From assembly GCF_024612015.1 (NCBI RefSeq), contig NZ_CP102512.1, positions 2,356,001-2,420,000 on the forward strand: a DNA stretch of 64,000 nucleotides, given 5' to 3'. Position numbers and translations under genes: made by a program. The first letter of the stretch is position 1, and each line of letters begins with the position of its first letter. The notes beneath the pieces are model-generated. The model saw only the letters and a list, made by a program, of their open reading frames with translations, was not told the origin of the DNA and made no database searches. The DNA is from Streptomyces sp. CA-210063. Its GTDB lineage: Bacteria; Actinomycetota; Actinomycetes; Streptomycetales; Streptomycetaceae. Of the stretch, positions 1 through 8,248 are shown in pieces.

Positions 1-89
1 GGCACGGGCTCGCGCCTGCACGCCTTCAGGAAGGCGGAGTTGTATGTGGCGGTCGGCTGGTGGCCCGAGGGGCTGGCGTTGGCACTCAC
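1..89 (-). CDS. hemE: uroporphyrinogen decarboxylase, N-terminal part (cut by window edge)
   Basis: Uroporphyrinogen III decarboxylase makes coproporphyrinogen III in cytoplasmic haem synthesis. Only the first 29 codons are visible, read leftwards from a GTG at 89. The decoded residues include TYNSAFLKACRREPVP, which matches the conserved HemE N-terminus (the ...AFLKACRREPVPHTPVWFMRQAG region in streptomycetes); the catalytic residues lie outside the window. The first dozen residues are the variable leader usual in streptomycete HemE. The Shine-Dalgarno in front of the GTG is weak. It is divergent from the DUF3000 gene, the arrangement I remember for hemE in Streptomyces. Confidence 0.85.
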   Translation of the reverse strand, partial: MSANASPSGHQPTATYNSAFLKACRREPV

Positions 90-275
90 GAAGCAAAGTC
101 TCGCACGCCTGCTTGACAGCGACGGCCCGGGCTGTGGACAACCGGGACCCGTATATTTCCGGCCACCGCTTCCGGCCGTCGGCGCGCCCTCCGTTCGCTG
201 AGCGCGATCCGACAGTGACCCAGCGCACGGGTGTCTTGCCCTGCGCCGAGGCCCCGTTCCCCTTAATGTTCCGGC

Positions 276-947
276 ATGGCTGCGGCTCAGGGACGACTGT
301 CGGACGGCGCTGGCGGGATGGACGACGCGAAAGAGGGGGAGCGCGATGCGATGGAGACGGCACCGTTGCCGTTCCGCTCCGCCGTGGAAGCGCTGAGGGC
401 CACCCGGCTGCGGCCGGAGATCGAGATCGACCCGACCAAACCGCCACAGCGGCTCGCCCCGTACGCGTACGCCCTGGAGGCCGCGGTCGTCGACGGCGAC
501 GAGGACCTGGCCGACGGCCGGCTCGTCCTGCTGCACGACCCGGCGGGGCACGACGCCTGGCAGGGCTCCTTCCGGCTGGTGACCCTGGTCCGCGCGGAGT
601 TGGAGGCCGAGATGGCCGCGGACCCGCTGTTGCCGGAGGTGTGCTGGTCATGGCTGACCGGCGCGCTGCAGTCCCGGGGGCTGTCGTACGGCGAACCGAG
701 CGGCACGGTGACGCGGGCGAGTTCGCACTATTTCGGCGGACTGGCGACACGGCCGGCCGCGTCGCAGATCGAGATCCGGGCGTCGTGGACACCGCGTGAG
801 GTCCTGGGCGGCGTCCCCGACACCGCGTCCCATCTCGCCTCGTGGTGCGACCTGCTCGCCCAGATCGCGGGGTTGCCGCCGGCGGTCGACCCCGGGGACG
901 CGGCCGTCGTGACACTGCCGCAGCGGCGGGGACCGCAGACCCGCTGA
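276..947 (+). CDS. DUF3000 domain-containing protein
   Basis: 223-residue cytoplasmic protein of the actinobacterial DUF3000 family; function unknown. The conserved block starts about residue 27 (PFRSAVEALRATRLRPEIEI) and runs to about residue 200, with LAPYAYALEA and VCWSWLTGAL as recognisable stretches. No signal peptide or membrane segment. Two starts are possible. ATG 276 has no Shine-Dalgarno, but a -10-like TAATGT lies at 264-269, so it could be translated from a leaderless mRNA. ATG 351 is preceded by a G-rich GGGGGAG and would give 198 residues. I keep 276 because the residues between 276 and 351 look like those I remember from homologues. The gene is divergent from hemE and followed by a strong terminator. 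Confidence 0.8.
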   Translation: MAAAQGRLSDGAGGMDDAKEGERDAMETAPLPFRSAVEALRATRLRPEIEIDPTKPPQRLAPYAYALEAAVVDGDEDLADGRLVLLHDPAGHDAWQGSFRLVTLVRAELEAEMAADPLLPEVCWSWLTGALQSRGLSYGEPSGTVTRASSHYFGGLATRPAASQIEIRASWTPREVLGGVPDTASHLASWCDLLAQIAGLPPAVDPGDAAVVTLPQRRGPQTR

Positions 948-960
948 ACCCTTCACCTTG

Positions 961-992
961 AGGACCGTGCTCCACGGAGCACGGTCCTTTTT
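961..992 (+). terminator. intrinsic terminator after DUF3000 gene
   Basis: Perfect 12-bp inverted repeat (AGGACCGTGCTC / GAGCACGGTCCT) with a 4-nt loop, followed by a run of five T. It starts 13 bases after the DUF3000 stop codon and is the textbook Rho-independent form, which is uncommon in this GC-rich window. Confidence 0.9.
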
Positions 993-1262
993 GCGTGCGA
1001 GCAACCACGCCGATCTAAACCATCACTTTGTCGATACGGCCACTTTCGGCCGCGTATCGACGTGAAGCGACCCCGTTTGGCCTTCGGATGATCGAAGACG
1101 TGTCCGAATTGCACGGATTGTTACTCACCAAATCGTGATCATTCTCTAAAGGAGCAGAGGTTTGGTGCCGAAGACCTCTGTGACCTTGAAAGTACGGTTC
1201 GTCCTGGCTTCAACCCCACGAGCCCAGCGAGCCGGCCCCCGTCCCGCACCCCAGGAGGCCTG
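993..1262. other. intergenic region before the LuxR-type regulator
   Basis: About 270 bases without a convincing gene. It is noticeably less GC-rich than its surroundings (AT-rich patches about 1010-1030 and 1100-1150), as expected for the promoter and leader of the regulator that starts at 1263. I see no operator or RNA structure that I can name. Confidence 0.5.
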
Positions 1263-1922
1263 GTGTCCGTTCTCCTCGAGCAGCCCGCAAGCCTGGTCGC
1301 CTACCGTCCGAACAAGCCGACCGCGATGGTGGTCGTGGCCGATCCACGTGTTCGGTCCACCGTCACCCGCCACCTGTGGGCTCTCGGTGTCCGCGACGTC
1401 ATCGAGGCCTCGTCCATCGCCGAGGCCCGTCCCCGTGTCGGCAACCCCCGTGACATCTGCGTCGCAGACGTCCACCTGCCGGACGGTTCCGGCCTGACCC
1501 TCCTGTCCGAGACCCGCGCGGCGGGCTGGCCCAACGGCCTCGCCCTCTCCGCGGCCGACGACATCGGCGCCGTACGCAACGCCCTCGCGGGCGGTGTGAA
1601 GGGATACGTCGTCACCGGCACTCGTACCAACATCGGACTGCCCACCCGCCCGGGTGCCGCCCCCATCGGCTCCGCCGCCCGTATGCACCGCCGCCCCCCG
1701 GGCGCCCCGAGCCACCCGGGCGGCTACCGGGAGCTTTCGGGCCGCGAGGTCGAGGTGCTGCGCCTGGTCGCGGAGGGACAGTCGAACAAGGCGATCGGCG
1801 TCTCGATGGGCCTGTCCGCGCTCACGGTCAAGAGCCACTTGGCCCGCATCGCTCGCAAGCTCGGCACCGGCGACCGCGCCGGCATGGTGGCGGTGGCGCT
1901 GCGCACCGGGATCATCCACTGA
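1263..1922 (+). CDS. LuxR/NarL-family response regulator (orphan)
   Basis: 219-residue regulator. Residues 20-120 form a receiver-like domain with the likely phospho-acceptor Asp in ADVHLPDGSG and the KGYV lysine. The usual acidic pair at the start of the receiver is reduced to one Asp (VVVADPR), so phosphorylation may be weak or absent. Residues 155-215 are a LuxR-type helix-turn-helix: LSGREVEVLRLVAEGQSNKAI and LTVKSHLARIARKLGT. A proline/arginine-rich linker of about 30 residues joins the two. No histidine kinase is adjacent, so it is an orphan. The GTG start is preceded by AGGAGG. The same gene sits between DUF3000 and rnd in other streptomycetes, as I recall; its targets are unknown to me. 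Confidence 0.85.
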   Translation: MSVLLEQPASLVAYRPNKPTAMVVVADPRVRSTVTRHLWALGVRDVIEASSIAEARPRVGNPRDICVADVHLPDGSGLTLLSETRAAGWPNGLALSAADDIGAVRNALAGGVKGYVVTGTRTNIGLPTRPGAAPIGSAARMHRRPPGAPSHPGGYRELSGREVEVLRLVAEGQSNKAIGVSMGLSALTVKSHLARIARKLGTGDRAGMVAVALRTGIIH

Positions 1923-1959
1923 CGCCGAGGGCGCACAGGGCCACGCCCTGGACAGGAAA

Positions 1960-1989
1960 AGGCCGGGATCGTTCATCGATGCCCGGCCT
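1960..1989 (+). terminator. stem-loop after the LuxR-type regulator
   Basis: AGGCCGGG pairs with CCCGGCCT, and the inner ATCG/CGAT can extend the stem around a short loop. No T-run follows. It lies 38 bases past the regulator stop and probably works as a GC-type terminator. Confidence 0.55.
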
Positions 1990-2111
1990 CTCCCGGTTCG
2001 CCGGAAACATTCACTGACACGTGTGACACGTGACTGGTTTACGCCCCTGGGAGGCCCGTCGACGGAACGTTCCGTCGGCGGGCCATGTCCATACACAGAT
2101 ACCCTTGACAG

Positions 2112-3422
2112 GTGACCGACGCCCAAGAGACCGCAGCAGACAGGACCCTGCGAACCACCGGAGGCGCCCCTCCGGACGACGGCGGATCTTCTGAAGCGGG
2201 GGCGCCCATCCCTTTGCTGGAGCCACGGGACGGCATTCCGGCGGTGATCGCCGACGAGTCGTCGCTCGCCGCGGTGATCGCCGCGTTCGCCGCCGGCTCC
2301 GGCCCCGTCGCCGTGGACGCCGAACGCGCGTCCGGATACCGCTACGGCCAGCGGGCCTATCTGGTGCAGCTTCGCCGCGAGGGCGCGGGCACCGCGCTCA
2401 TCGACCCCGTCGCCTGCCCCGACCTCTCAGGCCTCGGCGAGGCGCTCTCCGGGGTGGAGTGGGTCCTCCACGCGGCCACCCAGGACCTGCCCTGTCTGCG
2501 CGAGATAGACATGGTCCCGACCCGGATCTTCGACACCGAGCTGGCCGGCCGCCTCGCCGGGTTCCCCCGGGTGGGCCTCGGCGCGATGGTCGAGGGCGTC
2601 CTCGGCTACGTCCTCGAAAAGGGCCACTCCGCGGTCGACTGGTCGACCCGCCCGCTGCCCGAGCCGTGGCTCCGGTACGCCGCGCTCGACGTGGAGCTCC
2701 TCGTGGACCTGCGGGACGCCCTGGAGAAGGAGCTGGACCGGCAGGGCAAGCTCGAATGGGCCCGCCAGGAGTTCGACGCGATCGCGGCCGCGCCGCCCGC
2801 CGAGCCGCGTAAGGATCCGTGGCGTCGTACGTCCGGGATGCACAAGGTACGGCGTCGGCGGCAGATGGCGGTCGTGCGGGAGCTGTGGGAGGCGCGGGAC
2901 CGGATCGCGCAGCGGCGGGATGTGTCGCCGGGCAAGGTGCTGAGCGACGCGGCGATCGTCGAGGCGGCGTTGGCCCTGCCGGTCAACGCGCAGGCGCTGG
3001 CCGCGTTGAACGGGTTCGGGCATCGGATGGGGCGCCGGCAACTGGAGCAGTGGCAGGCCGCGGTGGATCGGGCCAGGGCCCTGCCGGACTCCGCGTTGCC
3101 GGCGCATGGGCAGCCGGTGACGGGGCCGCCGCCGCCGAAGGCCTGGGCCGACAAGGATCCGGCGGCGGCCGCGCGGTTGTCCGCCGCTCGGGCCGGGGTT
3201 TCCGCGCTGGCCGAGCAGCTCACCATGCCGCAGGAGAACTTGATTACTCCGGATACGGTTCGGCGGCTTTGCTGGGAACCGCCGAAGTCGTTGGACGCGG
3301 AGTCCGTGGGTTCGGCGCTCGCGGGGTATGGGGCTCGGGCTTGGCAGGTCGAGCTGGTCACGCCGGTGCTGGTGGGGGCGTTGTCCGCGACGGCCAAGGC
3401 CAAGGGGGACCAGTCGCCGTAG
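2112..3422 (+). CDS. rnd: ribonuclease D (DEDD exonuclease with HRDC domain)
   Basis: 436-residue 3'-5' exoribonuclease of the RNase D type, acting in the cytoplasm on tRNA and other RNA 3' ends. The DEDDy exonuclease domain spans about residues 45-210: motif I is VAVDAERASGYRYGQRA (Asp and Glu), motif II includes WVLHAATQDLPCL, and motif III includes YAALDVELLVDL with the catalytic Tyr and Asp. An HRDC domain follows at about 235-315 (RRRQMAVVRELWEARDRIA). The last hundred residues are proline/alanine-rich and less conserved. The GTG start at 2112 follows a poor Shine-Dalgarno. The stop codon lies inside a convergent terminator stem. Confidence 0.92.
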   Translation: MTDAQETAADRTLRTTGGAPPDDGGSSEAGAPIPLLEPRDGIPAVIADESSLAAVIAAFAAGSGPVAVDAERASGYRYGQRAYLVQLRREGAGTALIDPVACPDLSGLGEALSGVEWVLHAATQDLPCLREIDMVPTRIFDTELAGRLAGFPRVGLGAMVEGVLGYVLEKGHSAVDWSTRPLPEPWLRYAALDVELLVDLRDALEKELDRQGKLEWARQEFDAIAAAPPAEPRKDPWRRTSGMHKVRRRRQMAVVRELWEARDRIAQRRDVSPGKVLSDAAIVEAALALPVNAQALAALNGFGHRMGRRQLEQWQAAVDRARALPDSALPAHGQPVTGPPPPKAWADKDPAAAARLSAARAGVSALAEQLTMPQENLITPDTVRRLCWEPPKSLDAESVGSALAGYGARAWQVELVTPVLVGALSATAKAKGDQSP

Positions 3423-3450
3423 GGGCGTCCGTGTCATCGAGGCGCCCCTA
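3420..3450. terminator. convergent bidirectional terminator between rnd and the sugar permease
   Basis: 8-bp perfect stem TAGGGGCG / CGCCCCTA with a 15-nt loop. The TAG of rnd (3420-3422) forms one foot of the stem, and the natural TAG of the permease on the other strand (3448-3450) forms the other, so the element ends both genes with no spacer. Confidence 0.7.
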
Positions 3451-4306
3451 TTTCGTCGCTCCCCTCGTGAAGCCGTTGTAGATGAAGCGCTGCAACGCCA
3501 GGAAGACGATCAGGGTCGGCAGGATCACCAATACCGCTCCTGCCGAGATCGTTTCCCAGTGGGCGCCGAAGGGGGCCCTTGAAGCGGAAGAGGGAGGTGG
3601 AGATCACGCCGAGGTCGTCGGAGGGCATGTAGAGGAAAGGGATGTAGAAGTCGTTGTAGACGGTGATCCCTTTGACTATGACGACGGTGGCTGTCGCGGG
3701 TTTGAGGAGCGGGAAGATGATCTTTCGGTAGATCGTGAAGGCGTTGGCGCCGTCCAGGCGGGCTGACTCGTCGAGAGAGATCGGGATCGATCTCACGAAC
3801 TGCAGGAAGATGTAGATCGAGACGATGTCGGTGCCCATGTAGAGGGCGATCGGGGCCCAGAGGGTGTCGAACATGCCGAAGCTGTCGACGATCTGGAAGG
3901 TCGCGACCTGGGTGGTGACGCCGGGGACGAGGGTGGCGACCAGGAAGAGGGCGACGACCAGTTTCCGGAAGCGGAAGGTGAAGCGGTCGATCGCGTAGGC
4001 CGCCATCGAGCCGATGAGGACCGTTCCGGTGATGGCGAAGGCGAGGATGAAGGCCGTGTTGCCGAAGGCGGCGAGCATCTCTCCGTCGCGGAAGGCCGTC
4101 GCGTAGTTCTCGAAGTTCAGGAAGCTGTCCGGCAGCGTGAGGGCGCCGCTGTCGTCCGCCATCTGCCGCTCGGTCTTGAGCGAGGTCAGCAGGACCACGA
4201 GAAGGGGCAGGAGGACCATGACCGACGCGCCGACCAGGGACAGGTAGGTGAGGGTGCGGGCGACTCGCCTGCGGATCACCGGAGTTGGTGTCGTCGCTGT
4301 CGTCAT
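3448..4306 (-). CDS. sugar ABC transporter permease, MalG-like, frameshifted near the C-terminus
   Basis: Inner-membrane permease of a CUT1 carbohydrate importer. The hydrophobic segments and the EAA-loop-like stretch LDESARLDGANAFTIYRKI (about residue 185) are typical of MalG partners, and about 285 residues are expected. The reading frame breaks at about codon 245. At 3571-3575 the plus strand has five G where four would keep frame. Removing one gives the expected C-terminus (FGAHWETISAG..., FIYNGFTRGATK) and a TAG at 3448. As written, the frame runs on to a stop at 3434 with an arginine/proline-rich tail unlike any permease. Start ATG 4306 overlaps the upstream stop (ATGA). Either a genuine recent frameshift or a homopolymer sequencing error. 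Confidence 0.85.
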
Positions 4307-5274
4307 ACGAGGTCCACCCTGTCGTCGGGGACCAGTCGGCGTTGCAGCCACGTCACCGCCAGGATGATCAGCAGCAGGACGACCGCGGCGGCGGACGCGA
4401 GGCCCGTCTTGTTGAACTGGAAGGCGAGCTTGACGGTCTGGATCACGAAGGTCTCGGTGCCCGTGGCGCCGCCCGTCATGATGTACGGGATCTCGAAGAC
4501 CGACAGGGAGCCGGAGATCGAGAGGATCACGCTCAGGCTCAACACCGGGCGGATGCCCGGCGCGATGATGTACCGGAACTGGTGCCGGCGGCCCGCGCCG
4601 TCGAGTTCGGCCGCCTCGTACAACTCCCCCGGGATCGACTGGATCGCACCGAGGAAGAGCACGAAGTTCAGGCCCATGTAGCGCCACACGGAGACGCCCG
4701 CGAGGGAGATGTTCGCCGAGGTGGACGTGGACAGCCAGGCCCGGTCGGACTCGTGACCGAAGAGGGCGAGGACCGAGTCGAGGGTGCCGCCGTCCTGGAA
4801 GAAGTAGAGGAAGACGAAGCCGATCGCGACGCCGTTGATCAGGTACGGGAAGAAGAGAATGCCCTTGAAGAGATTCCGGAAGCGGACGTTGAAGCTGAGG
4901 ATTGTCGCGAAGTAGAGGGCGGCCGCTATCTGGACGGCTGATGCGGCCAGGTAGTAGCCGCTGACGAAGAAGACCCGGAACAGCTCGGGGCGGGTGAAGA
5001 TCTCGACGTAGTTGTCGGCGCCGGTGTAGTTCAGTTCGGGGCTGACGCCGTCCCAGTCGGTGAAGCTGTACGCCAGCATGTTGGCGACCGGGGCGTAGGT
5101 GAAGACGGCGAGCAGGACGAGCGGGGCGGCCAGGAAGAGCCAGGGTGTGAGCTTTCGCCACAGGCGCACCTTGCGTGGCGCGCGCCGGGGCGTGGGGGGC
5201 GGTGGCGCGGCCGTCGAGGGCCGCGCCACCTTCTCCGTCGCGTGCGAGGGGTCGGTCGTACGCGGGTGGGGCAT
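4303..5274 (-). CDS. sugar ABC transporter permease, MalF-like
   Basis: 323-residue CUT1 permease, six predicted membrane spans; the first (LTPWLFLAAPLVLLAVF) is at about residues 43-60 after a proline-rich cytoplasmic tail. The EAA loop is visible as IPGELYEAAELDGAGRRHQFRYI (about 215), which contacts the ATPase. No ATPase gene is nearby, so the importer presumably uses the shared streptomycete ATPase MsiK, as CUT1 systems here usually do. It overlaps the binding-protein gene by one base (TGATG) and the second permease by four (ATGA): one operon. Confidence 0.9.
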   Translation of the reverse strand: MPHPRTTDPSHATEKVARPSTAAPPPPTPRRAPRKVRLWRKLTPWLFLAAPLVLLAVFTYAPVANMLAYSFTDWDGVSPELNYTGADNYVEIFTRPELFRVFFVSGYYLAASAVQIAAALYFATILSFNVRFRNLFKGILFFPYLINGVAIGFVFLYFFQDGGTLDSVLALFGHESDRAWLSTSTSANISLAGVSVWRYMGLNFVLFLGAIQSIPGELYEAAELDGAGRRHQFRYIIAPGIRPVLSLSVILSISGSLSVFEIPYIMTGGATGTETFVIQTVKLAFQFNKTGLASAAAVVLLLIILAVTWLQRRLVPDDRVDLV

Positions 5275-6590
5275 CAGGACCCCACGGTCTTCTGTGCCTC
5301 GGTCCAGCGCTTGCCGAGGTCGGCGAGGAAGTCGTCGACGTCGCCGTCCTTGGCGCCGCGCGCGAGGTCGACCAGTTCCTGGCGGTAGGCGGGGCCGTAG
5401 ATGCCGACCTCGGAGGCGCTGTCGATGTCCTTGACCGTGCCGCCCTCGGTGTCGTCGAGTTCGATGAGCTCGACGCCCTCCTCCTCGTACGGCTTGAGCA
5501 CCTCGGGCAGCGGGTCGTCCTTGAGTGTCGAGATCGAGAGGTTGTCCGCCGCGTAGCCCGACTTGTCGGTGAACCAGTCGATCCAGGCGCGGGCCGCTTC
5601 CTTGTGCTCGGAATGGATGTTGACGGCCTGGTTGTAGTCGGGGTTGGCGGTCGCGCAGGCCTTGCCGTCGACCCGGGCGGGGAACGGCATGAATCCGATG
5701 TCGTCGGGGTCGGCTCCGGCCTTCTCGGCCGCCTGCCGGAACTGGATGATCGCCCAGCTGCCGAGCCACGCCGTGGCGATCCGGCCCTTCGCCAACTCGG
5801 GTTTGGAGTTCTCCCAGTTCGTGGTCGTCGGGTCCTTCTCGATCAGGCCCTGGTCGACGATGTCGTACAGCAGCCGGTCGCCCACGCGCAGTTCGCCGTT
5901 CTCGCCCCAGGGATCGCCCTCGGCGAGGTGGGTGGTGGCCGCGGTGTCGCAGCTGACCGAGCCGTTGATGTACGTCCACTGGGTCAGCGGCCACTGGGCG
6001 GCGAAGTTGGTGTAGTACGGGATGGCGTCGGTCTTGGACTTGATGGCTTTCAGCGCGGTGAGGAACTCCGCCGGGGTGGTGGGCCAGGCGGTGATGCCGG
6101 CCTCGGCCCAGATTCTCTTGTTGTAGAGGAAGCCGGGGGTCGCGCCCATCGGGCTCTGGCCGTAGACCTTGCCGTCGACCGTGGTGAAGCCGGTGAAGCG
6201 GTACTTCTTGCCGAGCTCCTCCTGGGTGCCCAGGGAGGCGAAGAACTTGGGATAGTCGTTCTTCTGGATGACGGCCGGGATCATGAGGACGTCGCCGTAG
6301 TTCTCCGTGTTCATACGGATCTTGACTTCGGCCTCGTAGTCGGTGATCGCGTCGAACTCGACCTTCACCTTCGGATAGGTCTTGTTGAATTCATCGGCGT
6401 ACTTCTTCATCGTGCCGTCCTGCACGATGTCGGTGCGATGGGTGAGGACCTTGATGGTGCCGGAGACCTGTGACGGGTCCTCTGGAGCCTTGGCGTCGGC
6501 GCCCTTCGAGCTGCCTCCGCTTCCTGTGCAGCCCGAGGCCAGCAGGGCCGCGGCGAGCAGTGTTCCGGTGAGCGTCCTTCGGTGGTACAT
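5274..6590 (-). CDS. extracellular sugar-binding lipoprotein of a CUT1 ABC importer
   Basis: 438-residue solute-binding protein, family 1. A lipoprotein signal (LLAAALLASGC, lipidated Cys at about residue 20) anchors it outside the membrane. The mature part has the usual layout, with GTIKVLTHRTDIVQDGTMKKY at the first lobe and a WPTTPAEFLTALK segment near the hinge. The ligand cannot be told from sequence. Start ATG 6590 was chosen for the signal peptide and the GGAG 10 bases upstream. It is first in a three-gene operon with the two permeases. No regulator gene is adjacent; a possible operator lies at 6727. Confidence 0.9.
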   Translation of the reverse strand: MYHRRTLTGTLLAAALLASGCTGSGGSSKGADAKAPEDPSQVSGTIKVLTHRTDIVQDGTMKKYADEFNKTYPKVKVEFDAITDYEAEVKIRMNTENYGDVLMIPAVIQKNDYPKFFASLGTQEELGKKYRFTGFTTVDGKVYGQSPMGATPGFLYNKRIWAEAGITAWPTTPAEFLTALKAIKSKTDAIPYYTNFAAQWPLTQWTYINGSVSCDTAATTHLAEGDPWGENGELRVGDRLLYDIVDQGLIEKDPTTTNWENSKPELAKGRIATAWLGSWAIIQFRQAAEKAGADPDDIGFMPFPARVDGKACATANPDYNQAVNIHSEHKEAARAWIDWFTDKSGYAADNLSISTLKDDPLPEVLKPYEEEGVELIELDDTEGGTVKDIDSASEVGIYGPAYRQELVDLARGAKDGDVDDFLADLGKRWTEAQKTVGS

Positions 6591-6726
6591 GTGCACCAGC
6601 TCCGTTCGGGACGGACGAGCACGGGTGGTTGGCTGGTTCGGCACTCTGACAGTCGCCACTGAACCGATAAAGCCCCTATTTCGCCAAGGCTGCCGAAAGA
6701 TTTCGCGGGACTGTCGATGACCCGGA

Positions 6727-6740
6727 CTGGACCGGTTTAG
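6727..6740. promoter_or_regulatory. possible operator upstream of the sugar importer
   Basis: CTGGACCGGTTTAG: the arms pair as CT[GA][GA]ACC / GGT[CT][CT]AG around a perfect ACCGGT centre, like many GntR/LacI-family sites. It lies 137 bases upstream of the binding-protein start. The regulator is unknown, and this could be chance. Confidence 0.3.
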
Positions 6741-6825
6741 CGGGGTGCGTGCTGCTTGCACTCCCTCCTCGGGGATCCACCGCGCCCGCCCCTCGAGCGC
6801 CGCACGGGACCACCGGTGCGTCGTG

Positions 6826-6854
6826 ACTGGTCGCGCGGTTCCCCGCGCCCCTAA
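6826..6854 (-). repeat. Streptomyces interspersed GC-rich repeat, copy 1
   Basis: On the minus strand it reads AGGGGCGCGGGGAACCGCGC followed by GACCAGT. The same core occurs at 29864-29894 in plus orientation. The motif is familiar from intergenic regions of many streptomycete genomes; its role is unknown. Confidence 0.6.
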
Positions 6855-7021
6855 GGTGGGTGCAGGTAACCGGCGGTAACGCGCGAACCCGATGTGACCT
6901 TCGCCGCTCACCCACTCAGGGGTGTGCAGCACTGTTACTCGCAAGTAGCATGGGGCTGAGCGCCCGCTCAGCGGTTGCGTATCGCAGCAGTGCCGTCCCG
7001 CACCTCTGGAGGAGAGCCATC

Positions 7022-8248
7022 GTGCCTCGTACCGTCAAGGACGTCGTCTTCGTCGACGGCGTCCGCACCCCGTTCGGCAAGGCGGGCCCGAAGGGCATCT
7101 ACCACGAGACCCGCGCCGACGACCTCGTCGTGAAGGCGATCCGGGAGCTGCTGCGCCGCAACCCCGGCCTGGAGCCGGCGAAGATCGACGAGGTCGCCAT
7201 CGCCGCGACCACGCAGATCGGTGACCAGGGGCTCACCATCGGCCGTACGGCCGGCATCCTCGCCGGTCTGCCGCAGTCGGTGCCCGGTTACTCCATCGAC
7301 CGTATGTGCGCCGGCGCCCTGACCGCCGTCACCTCGGTCGCCGGTTCCGTCGCCTTCGGCGCGTACGACGTGGCCATCGCCGGTGGTGTCGAGCACATGG
7401 GCCGCCACCCGATGGGTGAGGGCGTGGACCCGAACCCGCGGTTCGTCAGCGAGAAGCTGGTCGACGAGTCCGCCCTCTTCATGGGCATGACCGCCGAGAA
7501 CCTGCACGACCGGTACCCGACGATCACCAAGCAGCGCGCCGACGAGTACGCCGTGCGCTCGCAGGAGAAGGCCGCCAAGGCGTACGCCAACGGCAAGATC
7601 CAGGCCGACCTGGTGCCGATCTCGGTCCGCCGCACCAACGCCGAGGCCGGTGAGACGGGCTGGGGCCTGGTCACCGCCGACGAGCCGATGCGGCCGGGGA
7701 CGACCCTGGAGAACCTGTCGGGTCTGAAGACCCCCTTCCGCGTCCACGGGCGGGTCACCGCCGGTAACGCGGCCGGTCTCAACGACGGCGCGACCGCCTC
7801 GCTCATCGCCTCCGAGGACTTCGCCCGGGAGAACAACCTCCCGGTGAAGATGCGCCTCGTCGCGTACTCCTTCGCGGGTGTCGAGCCGGAGGTCATGGGC
7901 TACGGCCCGATCCCGGCGACGGAGAAGGCGCTCGCCCAGGCGGGGCTGTCCATCGACGACATCGGTCTGTTCGAGATCAACGAGGCCTTCGCCGTCCAGG
8001 TCCTGGCCTTCCTGGAGCACTACGGCATCGCCGACGACGACGCGCGCGTCAACCAGTACGGCGGCGCGATCGCCTTCGGTCACCCGCTCGCCTCGTCGGG
8101 TGTGCGTCTGATGACGCAGCTCGCCCGTCAGTTCGAGGAGCAGCCCGAGGTCCGCTACGGCCTGACCACGATGTGCGTCGGCTTCGGCATGGGCGCCACG
8201 GTCATCTGGGAGAACCCGCACCACAAGGACGCCGGAGGCGACAAGTGA
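7022..8248 (+). CDS. acetyl-CoA acyltransferase (thiolase)
   Basis: 408-residue type II thiolase that cleaves 3-ketoacyl-CoA in the last step of beta-oxidation. Catalytic Cys96 lies in DRMCAGALTAV. The C-terminal motifs are NEAFA, GGAIAFGHPLASSG with the catalytic His, and TMCVGFGMG with the second Cys. GTG 7022 is chosen because GGAGGAGAG precedes it and the N-terminus (VKDVVFVDGVRTPFGK) fits the family. It overlaps the next gene by four bases (GTGA), so the two beta-oxidation enzymes are translationally coupled, like fadA/fadB of trifunctional complexes. Confidence 0.93.
   Translation: MPRTVKDVVFVDGVRTPFGKAGPKGIYHETRADDLVVKAIRELLRRNPGLEPAKIDEVAIAATTQIGDQGLTIGRTAGILAGLPQSVPGYSIDRMCAGALTAVTSVAGSVAFGAYDVAIAGGVEHMGRHPMGEGVDPNPRFVSEKLVDESALFMGMTAENLHDRYPTITKQRADEYAVRSQEKAAKAYANGKIQADLVPISVRRTNAEAGETGWGLVTADEPMRPGTTLENLSGLKTPFRVHGRVTAGNAAGLNDGATASLIASEDFARENNLPVKMRLVAYSFAGVEPEVMGYGPIPATEKALAQAGLSIDDIGLFEINEAFAVQVLAFLEHYGIADDDARVNQYGGAIAFGHPLASSGVRLMTQLARQFEEQPEVRYGLTTMCVGFGMGATVIWENPHHKDAGGDK

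Larger units (their letters stand above)
6591..7021. other. divergent intergenic region between sugar importer and thiolase
   Basis: 430 bases without a gene. It holds an imperfect palindrome (6727-6740) on the importer side, the GC-rich interspersed repeat at 6826-6854, and the thiolase Shine-Dalgarno GGAGGAGAG at about 7009. I see nothing else I can name. Confidence 0.5.

Noticed and set aside
44..799. Long Arg/Gly-rich open frame over the DUF3000 gene
   Set aside because: Low-complexity composition in a shifted frame; the DUF3000 frame in the same place has family similarity and normal composition.
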